The notes: a model not told the origin generated them from the sequence alone. A DNA stretch of 64,000 nt from Rallus limicola (GCA_022605955.1 JAKCOZ010000007.1:29605491-29669490); one strand, 5' to 3'; shown: positions 49,951 through 63,961, counted from the stretch's first letter. Numbers and translations are program-made.

Positions 49951-51096
49951 TTCTTTATTGCAGTTAACCATCCACCACAGCAAGAATAAAAATTTAAGAC
50001 ATTCACCCTCGACATGGCACACGTAACTGACAGGTTAACTCAGCTTTTATCCTGTCCTAACGACTAAGTACTACACCCATCATGAAGATTTACCGCAGGA
50101 GTCTTCTTACAGAATTCTCCATTCAGACTGGTAGGCACAGGAGAGTGTCCCATCTTGGTGAAAGCTTCAAGTCCAAATCCATTCAGGTATATGCACAAAA
50201 GCAAGCAGGAATATCTAATAACTATGAGAGTGATGAAACATAGCTCCCCCTTTTCCAATAGCTTGTCCTGAGCTCAGAAATAACCTCTCTAGGTTTAGAT
50301 TAAAATAAAAATAAACAACCCAACACTGCCCAAAATGTACATATACTACAAAACTGGCAGTTACAAAGGAGTAACTTTTACACTCCCACTTTTCCTGTTT
50401 TTAAACCAATCCTGGCACCTCTGCAACTTGCATCTCAGGCAGTTACATCTACAGTTGAACTAAACTGAGACTGCTTAGCAGCAATAAAATAAATATAAAC
50501 CAAGTGTATAAGCAGGTCCACTGATTTTCTTGGAATTTCTCACATACTTATGTGAGCTGATCGCATAGAAAATGTAGCTAAAATCCAATCCACTGTTCAA
50601 AGTAGACTGGGGACATGTTTAATTCACATGAAAATATTAATAATACATTGAAATCTTGTTGTTCTTTAATTACAGAACAAGAAGAAGCAAAAGACAAGAG
50701 CTAAAAATGTAAAGATCTGAAGGACAGCACAGTTTTGCTTTTATACTTGCAAATTCAGTAAGAGTTAAAGGAAGTTGGTCAGTCTGTATTTGTTTTGTGG
50801 ATCATGAGAACACTTCTGGATCATAAGGACATATATTTGGTGATGCCTTATCTGCAATTCTTCAGCCACTTAATTGGATTCCTTCAAAACCAGCTCAATA
50901 ATCAATAGTTAGCAGTAAAAATCATGAAACAGGCTGCCTTGATATCAGAACAGTTAGACAAGACCATGAATGGTTTAAATATACCTGGTTTATATTCACA
51001 TTATCCATACTAACATGGATATGAACTGAAATGTATAAATGAAAACAGATGACATGTAAGTTAATGGTAGAATTTTCTAAGGCTTATAAAACTTAG

Positions 51097-51129
51097 GGAT
51101 TTTGGTTTTGGTTTTTGTTTGGTTTTTTT
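51097..51129 (+). repeat. (GGTTTT)n-like low-complexity tract
   Basis: GATTTTGGTTTTGGTTTTTG and onward, an irregular G/T repeat. Confidence 0.75.
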
Positions 51130-54100
51130 ACTAGGAATACTACTCTAATAGGTCTTTATTTTATGGGGGAAAGAAAAAAAGAGATTGTGCAGAGCAGTAT
51201 TATGGTCTTTCCAGAGATTTCAGGTAACACTAGTAGCAAAACATAAATGTGTATCAAAGATTCCAAGTCCTTCTCCTTACAAATATTTTTAAATGTTCAG
51301 GATATGGTAATAAAAAACATTATTCAAATACAGGCTAAGCCTAACCTCAGAAACATGTACTTGTCAGTGGGGGTTACATGCTTTTAGGTCACACACTTTT
51401 TAAAGAAAAACACTTTTGTGGCATAATACTGCTTTTGCCAAGGCAGTGTACCTGTCTCTGGGGGAGTTGTCACTAATGATACTGGCAGAATTTTTTCATT
51501 CTTGGGATTTACTGGCAGAGTTGCCCTGATATAATAAATCCGTCCAGTACAAACCATGCTTCCAGTCCTTCCATTTCTAATTACAGTATTCTGTTGAGAA
51601 GATGCTTGCCATGTCACAACCTATGGCTTAAGAAGTAGCTGTGTATTTTTTTAATAACTGCTGTATGTCAGAGGTGAAGGCTGCAGTCCATTTTTTGATC
51701 CTAAAGACACAGACAGTGAAGCATTTTGAAGCATTTCTATATGAGAAGAGCTATAAAAAAAACTGTTACTTTGGCGTTAGGAGGTAGCTAGGTTAATTCT
51801 GCCTTTAGCTCAACAACAGTACATTTGTACAAGGAGAACATCTAACATCCTGAGAGGATCTTAATCCCTATTAAATAATGACAGGTTGCTTTTTTACAAG
51901 GTTTACTCCTTCCGAGTGAATCACATTTTTGGCACCTTTGTTTCCAGCAGATATGCCAATTAAGAGGCTTGTGCTGTAAGAAGTAGTATAACCTTTCCAT
52001 GCCAACTTTCAGTCTTCATGGATAGGCTCATTCATATGCAGAAGGCAAGTGCAGCAGCCAAGGCATTTTATACCCCAACAGCAATCAAAGTTCTAGATAT
52101 CTTTGCCAGTTGAGTCTTAACTATGTTTTCTTAAGTCAAATACATTTTGAGGAGAAAAACTCTATAGGCCAGACGTGTACATAAGTATGAATAAAAAAGG
52201 CCTCTGAGCCTCAGCTGACAGGTCAACTGCTTGCTTCCCAGTAAGACATTGCTTCCACTTCCAGCAAAGGCATAAGAAAGGCAAATGTTGATAGAAAAGG
52301 CAGATTAGCTCAGCCATCTGATTCACGGATAGCATTGCAATGCCTGTGTTACAATGGATTTCTCAACTTAAATACCTAGAAGGCAGACACACTACTTAAT
52401 TTCAAAACAAGCAGGGCACTTTTGACATCAATGTGATTTCTTGCTAAATTACTTTTGAAAAACTAGTCTTCTCTCCCTAATACAGGAATTCCTGTATTCT
52501 CTTATCATCCCTATGAAGTCCTATATTCATAAAAAGAGCTTAAGCACTACAATGCCCTTTTATCCCCTTTATTAGAGAAAGCAAAAGGCCTCAGTGATTC
52601 ATGAATGCCAGCCCCTCATGGCTAGGAAGAAGCCTATGTTAGCCAACAAGATACAGAAAAAGCCACAAAGCACAGGTCCCACATTCACATCAAGGCCAGC
52701 CCAGGCCAAAGGGAAGCATCTCTTCTCAGTCACAGCAAGCACCTCTTCTTGTAGCACAGCAAATAAAAGCAAAAGAAAGGTGATAAGCTTGTCCTTATTT
52801 TAAAAGGAAACAAAAGGATGTGGCAGCACCACCATCTCTGATCAAAAACCTGAAGATTTGGAACTATAAAACTCACATAGATGGGACTCAGCAGACCAGA
52901 TTCAAGGAGAGAGGGGGAAAGAAAAGAAGGCAGAGGTTAATACTGTTGCCATGCTCAAACACGTCTCCTGAATCAGGTGATTCATAGGACTTTCCCAGGA
53001 ACAACCCGTGAAGCACCACAGGAGGCTAGGAAGGGGAGGAATGCCAGTCAAGTAAAGATTTGTATCTTTAGTTCCAGGTACAGCTTGTAAATCCAGCCCA
53101 AAATGTCCATCAACATCTTCCGGAGAGGCAGCTGTGAGATGTCCCTAGAAATGTGGAGTTAAGATTTTCAACAAAAACATGATGTCAACCTGACAATGTA
53201 GGGAACTTGGGTCCTAAAGAGACAAATGCAAAAAAAGGACTGAGAAAAGGTAAACTAAGCACTGTGCAGAAGGATATTCATCTGCTGTAATGTGATCAGT
53301 ACATACAATATATATCCTTTCTGAAGATAGATCTTCAGTGATCTGGGAAGGAATATCTAAATCTATGTGCTGGGAAGACAAACTGGCACTGAATAAGAAC
53401 TAGCAATATTTTAATTACAATTCTGAAAGGATCTCAGTTTTCTTTCTTGGATCATTTGCTTGCAGTTTAAGATTACATGAAAAATTCACACTAATCCTTC
53501 TATTCCTGTTTGCAGAAAGACCAGCAGTGTCAGGCAGTGAACTCCAGGACCAAATTCATCTCACAAGCCAAACTTTAACTACTGGTTAAGTAGCTGATGT
53601 TCTTTACACAGACCACTGCATAGAGACACATGTAACTTTAAGCATCTCAAATTCCCCGTAAGGTCTGCCATGCTGTTCTGTGCCCAGATCAGGGCTTTCC
53701 TCTCAACAGCAGCCTTTAGCAAGTGATATTTTTACACAATTAACACATTTAACTTTTTTTTCCCCTCCAGAGTTGGCATATTTTCTGCATAATAAAAAAT
53801 GCAGGCAGGTCCAACAATACTTCAATCACATTAATAAGGAAATCTTAATTTTTTAATGCAGCTTTTTATATCCATCCAACCACCAATGGATAAATGACTC
53901 CAGGTAAAACTCACAATTTGATTCACTTAAGTCCTTTCTAAGAAGCATTACAGTTAAACATAAGCTAATTCCTATCTATCCAGAAACAGCAGGTAAAACT
54001 GCAAAGTTAATATGCAAAAGAAAACTTTAAAACCACAAATGACTTGCCAAATCTGCTCTGCAGTTTTATTTTAAACCACATTAATGCAGTATCTTACAGG

Positions 54101-55310
54101 TCAGTTGCCAAACTGAATTAGTCTGCCATACATTCCCCAATCCACAATGTTTGTTCAAGGTTTATATTCTGGAAGCTCCTGAATTTCTCCAAGTTCAAAA
54201 CAACAGACGTGCACAAGCAAAAGAAGTTATTGAAAAATTCAAGGATGGAGGAGGTTTCAAACAAACCTAGCCAACACATCTTTTTATTTTTATTAATTTT
54301 TTTTGGCAGTCTCTCAAAAGCCTCCATTTTCTAATCTCACAGACATCAGAATTCAGAGAAATGAACTGTTAAGGAATGTTACCAGACCTTTTACATGAAA
54401 ACAGCCAAGAACAGGCAGCATGAGTAAAGAGCTGATATAAAGAGCACCATCTACTGACAGGCAGCATTTTGACAGACCTAGACTGTTTTGCAAGACACTG
54501 CATGGGGCTTCCAGACAATCTAGCTTTTAAGATTTCACTTCGAAAGTGTGAAAAGTACCAGGCACCTCCTTCTCCCCATCCCAGTCTCTTCCACGCCATT
54601 TAAGCTGTCCTGCCTGTGGCTGCTGAGACAGCCCGCTCACTCCATGACGCAGGTCCAGCTGTTAGAAACCCCCAGCTTCCCACTTCCCACTGAAGCTCCC
54701 TGCATGGAGATGCTCACCACTTGTACATAGTGGCTATACCACAATTTTACAATTATAAATTAATGTTTTATTACTGTCTGTTTATGAGTCCATGTTTCTA
54801 AACCTCCCTTAGCCAACAAGGATTTTCCACTGAAGTGCAAACACTCGTGAACTGTACCCAGATGAGATGCAATCACCTCGGGATTACTGAAAGCTTCAAG
54901 GTTCACTTCATGAGATGAAACATTTATGGTCTCATGGAAGACATAACATGGAGGTAGGGGTTTCTTCCTCACTTTTATCCTCCTGCTGTTTTATTTCTTT
55001 GAACACAGAGCTATAACCTTTCACTATTTTACTACAATTATTAGCAGACGCACAGAAGAGAAGGCTCTTTCCTGACAGACAAGAAAATATTACCAATAGC
55101 CACAAATGGTTCTGATGCTATTCTCTTGGCTAGTATATAATCAGAAATAACCTGCAGGAATGCTATTTAATATCTTGATCACTTATAAACCTAGGCATAA
55201 CACACAGCAGGGATGCAATGAACTATTACAGCACGTACTTTGGAAGTACTTGCTAGCACTATCACAATTACTCTAAAATTTGTGTTGCAACACAGTAAGA
55301 GCTAGATTAT

Positions 55311-55324
55311 ACATATATATATAT
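55311..55324. repeat. short (TA)n
   Basis: ACATATATATATATG, about six TA units. Confidence 0.75.
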
Positions 55325-56240
55325 GTTTGGAGAAAATATACAGTAAATTACAGTAATTTTTCTAACAAGTCAGTCAAAAATTACTGGTCCTAAAGCCCTT
55401 CACTAACAAACATAAGAGCCACTTGGGATAAATAATCTCAAAAGTGAAAGTAGAAAAAGAAGTATTGACATATGGTTTTTGCTTTGTGTTGCTTTACTGA
55501 CTAAAACATCAAGAACACTTACAGCTCATCACTGATATTTTTATATTTCATGCAGATTCTAAAGGCCAATGAAAGTCAGTTTACTGGTTTTATACAGTAA
55601 TCCTTATCAATCTATTTAGAACAGGATTAAAATAGAAACAACCAATAATGATAAGGCAGAAACTGTAGTCAAACTGTTTATACACGCGACAGACTAGTAC
55701 CCATGAATAAAACAATGAGAGGAACTTCACTAGAGGTGGGAAACTTTCACGTTCTATCTCATTTTATAGCCCTTCTTGCTTGTGTCAGCATAGAAGTTTT
55801 ATTCTTCTAGTGTATTTGTATACAGCAGCAACTCCCTGGTTTTACATCTTCCTGAATACTTATACTCTTTATAAGTAGCATGGGACATTCAGACTCATCC
55901 TAGAAATGATTCTTCCCTTGCACTGTATTTCCCTTTATGGATGGATTTCCATCATCCACCTAGTATCCCTGCAGCCTACACCTTCCTTGGCTTCTTGTTT
56001 TGAACCCTTTAGCTCAACGATAGATCCCAGGCCATGAGATGGGTAATTTCCCTGCTCCCAATTCTATTGATGATGTAATCACAGCACTGGAGGCAGAGGC
56101 CTGATATATTTCCCTCAACAAAAAAAAGTTTGCAACCTCCTGTGTCATGGTAAGATCACCCAATTTGCATCTCTTACACTTTAGGACAAACAGAAGCATT
56201 TGGTAAAGCTGGTGAAATGGCATTAAAAAAATAAATCAAA

Positions 56241-56392
56241 TCACAGAATCACAGAAAGTTAGGAGTTGCAAGGGACCTCAAAAGATCATCCAGTCCAGGC
56301 CTGCTGCGAGAGCAGGATCACCTAGATTCACACAGGAACACATCCAGGCAGGGTCCGAATGTCTCCAGAGAAGGGGACTCCATAACCTCTCT
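56241..56392 (-). mobile_element. CR1 3' fragment
   Basis: TCACAGAATCACAGAAAGTT then AGGGACCTCAAAAGATCATCC and ATGTCTCCAGAGAAGGGGAC match the same subfamily as the copy at 20074. It is truncated at about 56392. Confidence 0.92.
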
Positions 56393-57079
56393 TTAGTTAT
56401 TAATATTGCTTCTCTTTTAGAGTACTATCTCGTGTTCCTCTTCCTAATCTGATTCAGCCTCCTCCTGGCTCTATTTTGTCTGCACTTCCACCGACTTTCC
56501 TCTCAGCAGCAAAAGCTGCAAAGCAATACTCCTAACTACTGTCAGCATGGCAAAGTGATTAAAATAAGCCAAATTAACAAGGAAATGCTGCCAGAGGGGA
56601 CAGCTTTCACTGGTTGCTCTTGACCAACTAGTATAGAGTACTCTATCACTAATAAAAGCCAGAGTGAGGTAATTCAGGTGGATAATAAATTGATCAACTC
56701 ACTGAAGTCAAAGAACTGAGCAGTTAATACAATGAGAGAACATGGGGGTTGGAGACTGAAACGTGCTGCAGGAAGCACATTACTGAATGGGGTACTCCAT
56801 CATCAGCTCAGTTCAGTTAGGACATACATGCACTTTGTGCTCCCCCCTCCAACCTGGTAGAAGTCTTAGCAAGATCCTGAACATGGCCAGGTTTGTCAAA
56901 AACAATCAAACAAAAACAAAAACAAAAAAAAAAAGGGGGGGGGGGGGGGGGGAGAAGGGGTGAGAAGCTGGGGTGAGAAGCCCACAAACCCAGAACAAAA
57001 ACCTAACCATGGGAGAGGGTTACGGAAGAAGAAAATTATGAACATACAGAAGAGTTAAATGAGATTTTCATCAACAAAG
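56393..57079. other. intron-like sequence with A/G tract
   Basis: Holds the A11-G18 tract and nothing else recognised. Confidence 0.6.
56900..56952 (+). repeat. A-rich tract running into A11-G18
   Basis: CAAA and CAAAAA units lead into eleven A and eighteen G (56924-56952), then AGAAGGGG. The strand is all purine for about 35 bases, so triplex or G-quadruplex structure is possible. Confidence 0.9.
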
Positions 57080-57372
57080 ACCCAGTTTATTTAACATCAT
57101 TGTGCCATGTACAGAGGAGCTAATTCCGTTTTCGCATTCAGTTTCATCTCTTCAGCTTATTTTGCGGTATTAGAATCACTTGCAATTTGCATAAAGTATT
57201 TTAGAGCACAACAATAGGATGCACTCTGGTGCCGGTTTTTCCTCCCAAATGTCAGGCCTCCTCACATAACCTGACTACATTCTACAGTGTTCTTTTTGGA
57301 ATCAAAAGCTAAGACAAATTCTTTCCAATTATTCTTCTTTTTGGCTTTTAGCAGCATTCTTGTGTCCTTTAA
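57080..57372 (-). other. candidate terminal exon with 3' UTR and poly(A) signal
   Basis: On the minus strand a good polypyrimidine tract and acceptor (CTCCCCCGCCCTGGTTTCCAG) precede GTTTTAAAGG at about 57372. One frame stays open for about 37 codons to TGA; another gives FKGHKNAAKSQKEE then TAA. About 250 bp further on is AATAAA (in the complement of 57083-57096), followed by a G/T-rich stretch (TCTTTGTTGATG), as expected at a cleavage site. This could be an alternative last exon of SAMD12, part of a noncoding transcript, or chance. I do not recognise the peptide in either frame. Confidence 0.25.
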
Positions 57373-57423
57373 AACCTGGAAACCAGGGCGGGGGAGAAAA
57401 AGTCAACAGGAAAATAAAATAAA

Positions 57424-57550
57424 GGCTGGGTTGGACAGGGCCTGGAGCAGCCTGGTCTAGTGAGAGGTGCTCCTGCCCATGTCAGGGGGGTTGGGACTTG
57501 ATGATCTTTAAGGTTCCTTCCAACCCAAACCTTTCTATGATTCTATGATT
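57424..57550 (+). mobile_element. CR1 3' fragment
   Basis: GGCTGGGTTGGACAGGGCCT, GATGATCTTTAAGGTTCCTT, CCAACCC and the tail TTCTATGATTCTATGATTG. Low divergence suggests a younger copy. It lies just upstream of the exon-like block at 57080-57372. Confidence 0.94.
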
Positions 57551-60500
57551 GATATTGCACTGCTTTCCTGCCTGCAAAAGGGCCAACATGTACTAATGGA
57601 CACAACCAATTGAATTTAACCTGATTTTGAGAGTCTAATCAATGTGTCGAACACTTACCTGATCTAAGCATTTCACTTGGCACTGTTCATTCTTTTTTCT
57701 CCCCTTTAAAAATACTGCTTAAAAATGAAACCCTTCCAATAGGGACTAAGGGAAAATGAAACAGCAGCTATGGAAAACAAAGCTGGTAATTATTCAGGAA
57801 AACAACCCACAAAAAAAACCCTGAAATTGTCTGCTACCAGTTAGTATGGACAATTAACTACAGTTTGCAAGCCATAAAGTAGCCTTCCCTACAGAAAAAG
57901 AAAACAGAGACAGTTAAATAAGCATGAACCTTAACAAGCACTTCAGATTCTTCTTCTGCAGTCAACAATAAAGATTTTGGGAAAGCTTAGTACATGGAAT
58001 AACACTCAAGTTTTCCTCATCAACTTCAGACATCATGACCTAATGCTAAATGTTGACAATTAAACTATTTATTCTTTAGGACAAAACTGATAAAAAGCAA
58101 AAACTCAGAGTCACCAAAAGAGAAGTAAGTTTGAGACAGCCTTCTACCTGAAGGAGAACATACAATTGTGAATGAAAAAGGTTTTCTGGAGATAAAGGCT
58201 ATTTAATCAGTAAGGATACTGATTATTACAAAATACATCTCTAAACCTATACACAAGCTTTGTTTAGATAAAATACTGCATTATCAGCATGGGTATGCTG
58301 ATATTCAGTCACATCTACCTTTTCATAATGAAAACACATTCGCAAAATCCTTCGTAATCTGAAGTGTATTGCTAAGATTGAAAGCAATCAGCCTTGAATG
58401 AAAGATGAATTAATAGCAGTTCCAAAGCCATTAGATACAGAGTCTATTGTCATGCTTTTGTTTAAAGCAAGGAAAAAAGGCCAAAAAAAAGTAGAGGGTG
58501 TCTAGGTCAGCAAAGTCATGAGTAGTTGATGGATGCATTTACAAACATTAGAGAAAAAAGGAAAATAGGCAGAACATAATACCCACTTATGAGATTTTCT
58601 ATGTTAAGAACAGAAAAAAAAAAGGCCTCAAGATATAAAGTAACTCTACCTTGTTCAGAGCTGAAGGTTTCCTATTTTTAGATATGCATGTCAAGGATAC
58701 ATTTAACCCTAGAAGCACTGCTTGATGCAGCATCACAACATTCATTCCTAGTCATGAGTAAAGTTAAAAATACTCATTCTACCAAGTACATCTTCTGAGA
58801 AGAGCCCCTTCTGGTACTAACAATGATCTCTGGGTGAGGAACAGTAGATGTGACTGAATATCAGGTAAGGAACTGCTGGAGGACCTAAGACAGGCATGGC
58901 TGCCTCATGAAGCCCACACTGAGCTTCTCCCACTGCACACCCACAGTCAGACTGTGGGAAGCCCAAGCAGACTTAGTTATTCAATCTGAATCAGGCATAG
59001 GCAGGCTCTAGTAGAGCTGCTCCACAGGGACCAGGACCAGGACCAGCATTGCCCATATCAGGCAACAGTCTGCAAAGCAATATTGAATACTAGGTCAGTC
59101 TTAACTGGTAGTAGCTAACTCTTTGACTCTAGTGAACTCTTTGCTCCCCACAGCAGGGTAGATGAAGAGAAGAGATACAGGCTCAAGGGGTAACAAGATC
59201 AGTTTGGCAGATGACATGAGGACTGAACTGGTGGGCAGTTGGCTGTGTGTTCATCTGTGGTGTGTCACAGGGCTGGCAGATCGAAAACTACACCTGGTAT
59301 ACTTAGAGAACAGGAAAACATCACAACTTTCCATGAAGAGGAGACAGTTCGAAACCTAAACTAAGTAAAAAGCCTAAAACCAGAAGATAATGTATTTTCT
59401 CTTATTAAACTATGGATTTTCTGAAGGAATTAGATTCACATCCCCTAATTCCCTAATTCAAGGGAAATTACTTGTGATGTTTAATGTCACTATGGCCAAC
59501 AGCAGTTGTCTTTTTCCAAGTGCCAGAGGCTTCAGCTGCACAATAACACTGCCACCTCCCAAATTCAAAGAAACATACTGTTGTACTGCTTCCTCCCTCC
59601 CTCTGCTATCCCACTGCAAATCTACTATGCTTCTTTACGTTTAAGAGCCTTCATACTTGGGTATCATTCTTAGTTTTGAACTAACCCTGCAAATGCCTAG
59701 AGTGGTTAATGACAATATAAAAGCACCCCATCACATCCCTAGAAGCACATAAGTACTAGAAGTAGGATGCAGGCACTTAAAGCCATCCCCAGGCTGAATC
59801 ACTCTATCAGAGTTTCACTTAATGGCATCACAGCCAAGGAAACCCCATGTTACCTACAAATCAGTTGGTCAAAAAAATTAAAGAGGGAAAGGGAAGAATC
59901 ATCCCTCTTTAAGCATGACATTCTCCTTACCTTCTTGCTTGCCCCACTGATAATACACAGCATCACAGAAAACGTCTGCTTTAACATGTGGGAGTTGTTT
60001 CCCTGCTCCCTGCAGTGGCACATCAGCTACACAGTAATCTGCAGCTGACTGGAATAAAGATAAAACAGAAACATTTCTGACTGAAGTCCACATGCAGAAA
60101 TAGCTAAAAAGAACTAATATTTGGAAAATGTGAAGTGAAAGCATACTGAAAAGCCTCCTGCATTTCAGAGGTCATTACTGCTGGTATTTCTGCAGTGCCT
60201 GGAGGTCCCAAATGAGACAAGATATCCCTCAGAACCAAACCCCATGTACACTTAGTTCCCATCCACCAAATAGTTCCAAAGGAAACCAGATGCATGGCAC
60301 AGACAAAGCGCCGGTGAGACCCTCACCACTACCCACCACAGAAACCAGCTGGAGAATCTGTCCCACGGGGAAGAGCAGGAACAGGCAGAAACCTGCTGCT
60401 GCATTTCTTATTCTTGGGCAGCCTGACCAAGCCAATGGATTCCAGTTTTTTTGGGACACACTGCAGAGCTTTTAGACAATCAATCCTATATGGATGTGCA

Positions 60501-63500
60501 CTAAAAGACAACATTTTGTAGCAAATTTACTCCAAATCTCAGTTTTCTCCTGAAACACTTTTAACTGGTCTTAATTATCATCATTGTTTTAAAGCTGGAA
60601 AAACTGAGCCACAGGGCAAGAACTTCATATCTAACAAAAAGCAACAGCTTCTGAAGTTCAAGACCAATTAAAAGATGGGGGGAAATGAAACAATGACATT
60701 AATCCTTTATTTTAATCCCAAAGGCAGGCTTTTTACAGATTAAGTGGTATTGGCTTGCCAGTAAATCATCTCAAACACAGCCATATACACAGCCAATAGA
60801 CTGGTCTATCCTAAGTGTTCAAAGTATGATTTCTGAGGTAAATGTCACTTCTGAAATACAGTCACCTAATGCAAGGCTTCACCTCCATCAGATATTAATA
60901 ACCATTTCCACCACAAAGGCAGAGGCTGATTAGCTGGTGAGACAGAGGACAGAACTGAGCTTGAGATCCAAATACCCAAACCCGAGCATCAGTGCAGTCC
61001 CCAAAGCACAGACAGATATGGCTGAGTGGTGCTCATTTCAGAGGGAGCCTGATCCCTCCCCACACCCCTCCCATCCTGCTGACTCGATCTCCACCAAATG
61101 TATTAGGAGTTCAGACACCTAGCTTACACACCGACACTTCATTACGTTGCCTTCCTCAGCAAGCTCAATTCCAACCACGGTGACTATGGGGAAGACAGAC
61201 TCCATGCTGCCCCAGGCCACCCTTTTCCAGCCTCTCCTAATGAAATCCTCCTTAGCACACCTCTGTGCTGAGTTTCCCTTGACAGGTTGATAACACAAGA
61301 AATGCCCTTCAGACATTATCAAGGCTATTACAGTCCCACACCCCTTTTGTGATTGTGACACATTTCACTCCCAGGGCTCAGCAATTATGTTATTCTTCAA
61401 AATAGGAAAGAAAAGAAGTTCCCACTTGTAGAGAGGAAGGTGGACTACAGCAACCAATAATCGGTTTTGTCAGAAGTGTCCAGCGAACACATGTGGCAGA
61501 TTAATGAAATTATTGTTGTAACTCAGGTGAGATGCACTATTTGCAGAACCTGCAGTGCCAGCAGTGGAGCATTAAACTGCTTTCCCATTTTAAATGCTCA
61601 ATTGGTTCTGTAATACATTTTGTAATCACTCTAATCACAACACTATTATTTTCTTTACCGGGCTATTCTATACTTTTCCTTCCCTATCAAGGCAGCTCTG
61701 TCATTAAAATAGTGCTTTATTTTTGAAGCAATCTCTATGAAGCCCTTAAAGTAGCTTCAAAGCAAAAGCAGAGGGCTTGGATGGCTTTGTGGAGCAGCTT
61801 CACACGAGGCAAGCAGCAGAACTGGCACTGTAAGTACATTATGCATCCACACGCTGTATGGAATTGCTTTTTCTTCTAAAAGCTGCTCCATCTTTTTATC
61901 TACATTTCTTTTTCCCCAAAGAGAATAAGTTCTTTTAAATAATGTGTCTGTGTCTACATGTGTCTACAGTATTACACATTCCACTTATTTCTGGAGTACT
62001 ACCACAGCTTTTTTACTGCTTATGTTTGCTAATATGTATTGCAATTGCTGCTCCTTTTCACACCAGTGTGATGGGGAAGAACACAAATTTCACATTGATA
62101 GCTTTCACAGGACAACAGGAGCCAGATCAGACTACATTTCTCTCCTTATGCTCCCTCAGCTGCCTCTTTGTAGCCATCTGCTCTCGCCTGCCCTATACGG
62201 GGCTGCATTCCCTCCCAGCAGTGGAAAGCACCCTTTGCTGCGTGTTTGTGCAGCCCCCGGCACGCTGCAGGGTCACAGCCTGCATGGCTTCCCAGGGGCC
62301 AGCACCTTGCTGTCCTTCACATGCAGGCACTGCATGCAGGCAGGCACTGAAATTCATAAAGGATCTCATTAAATAGTTTGGTCAATCAGTAGTAGACTTG
62401 TAAGTAAGCTTCATCTGTCCTACGTACCTCATCTAAAGAACTAATTTGATTTCCTGTGGGAAGAAAGAAGAGAAGCGATGGGAAAATAATCCCACCCTGT
62501 GATGGCGCTGAAGGAGATGAAAACAAGTAACTGTCCTTTGCAGTTGCCTTTCTTTTCCTCTCCCTGTCCTGAGGCAGAGTACAACAAACTCACTCGGGCA
62601 AGATCTCCCACTCACATGTGGCTGCTCTCAGGGCAGATGATATTTCAGAGTCCCCAGGCACGCAGTCAGGGCGAATGGGATGACCTGGAGAAGCCAGTTC
62701 TCTTATGCTGAATGTAGGAACCTCACTGCAAAAATGTGGGCCTTCATATTACACCATTTGTAACAAGAACAGATGATACAATGATGGGGAAAAACATGCT
62801 ACAGCAAGAAACCATTTGGATTCGGAATCAGGTATTAATCCTCCTATGACAGGCTGGCGTACAGGACCCCAGCAGAGAGAGATGTCTCTTGTTTTCCTGT
62901 GGCTCATAAGAATACAAATCCTGAACCAAGGAGCTGCACTACAGGTAGGGTCACTCCCACACTTCATTCACACCAGTAAAAACGCAGTCGTAAACCAATT
63001 ATCAGCCTGAGCTCCTCGAAATGTACAGGGTGACCCTCTTTAACAGCTCAGGATAGAAGATTTGTCCCCTGTACAGTTCTGAAACTTCAGACTCCAACCC
63101 AAGGTGACAATTGTGAGTGACAGGTTGAAAGAGAAGGAGATACGTACTCATCAAACATTTTATCTCCCAATGTAGACACCTGGAAGCCAGACAACATGCA
63201 TACTTCTAACTATGCAACACACAAAAGAAAAGGTCTATTGAAAACAAAGAAGCAAGCACACTAATTATTATTGTGTTCTACTAATAGTCTCAGAAGACTG
63301 AGACATCAGAAAGGCACATTGCCCTGAAGCGTAATTATTTCAGCTGATATGAACATTTACCAAATATTTTTAAATCTATTTGAGACATACTGTACAGTCA
63401 AACTCTGTACTGATTTTTGCTAGTCATAAAAAAGACCCAATGCACTAAGCGGTGTTTTCTCATTACAGGAGTCAAGGGGCAGAGAGAGGAAAAAAAGGAA

Positions 63501-63961
63501 TATAAACAAAGAGAATTTAAAAAATAAAATCACACACCTTACATATTGGCTTTCATTGTGGTGATCTGACTGGAACACCAGTAATCTGTTAACTACTTCT
63601 CCACAAAAATCAACAAAGAAAAGCAAACTTCCTGTCAGTAAAGCAACATTTCATCTCCCAGGGCCCTCACCTTCAGGGGGAAACATGTAGAGATCTGCAA
63701 CTCCAGCACCCTCCCACCCTGCCACACAATTTTAAAGCAAAACTTGGAGAAGGAGTGGAACAGCCCAACTGGAGTTATGCTCAACCTTCACTTCAACAGG
63801 CAAAACAGTTGTTGACTTCAGGCAGCCAGTCTGGGTCCTTGCTCAGATATTCTGTGACCACCAGAACTTTCACAGGAGGGGGACAATTGGAAGACAAAGC
63901 AAAATGGTAAAACCTCATTGCTTCATGGCCTAAGTGGCCATTGGTGTTTCTCAACCATCTG
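57551..63961. other. intron-like unique sequence to window end
   Basis: Apart from a possible MIR at 60569-60625 and three tandem ACCAGG-type units near 59030, nothing is recognised. The open frames at 61942-62376 overlap in two frames and are treated as chance. Confidence 0.55.
60569..60625 (+). mobile_element. possible MIR fragment
   Basis: TTATCATCATTGTTTTAAAG then GAAAAACTGAGCCACAGGGC is close to the MIR segment with ...GAGGAAACTGAGGCACAGAG. Confidence 0.45.

Larger units (their letters stand above)
49951..56240. other. 6-kb repeat-poor intron-like stretch
   Basis: Only short simple repeats (51097, 55311). This is the longest mobile-element-free segment of the window; no exon is supported within it. 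Confidence 0.6.

Noticed and set aside
50920..50980. AACAGGCTGCC-like CR1 motif
   Set aside because: A single short motif without neighbouring CR1 landmarks.
59130..59359. Acceptor-like CTTTGCTCCCCACAGCAG followed by an open frame of 65 codons
   Set aside because: Plus strand, no donor or poly(A) pairing found and peptide unrecognised; kept out as chance.
61942..62376. Two overlapping plus-strand open frames of about 140 codons
   Set aside because: Both frames are open over the same bases, the peptides are low-complexity in Cys/Leu/Ser, and no family or splice context is visible. Chance is the simpler explanation.
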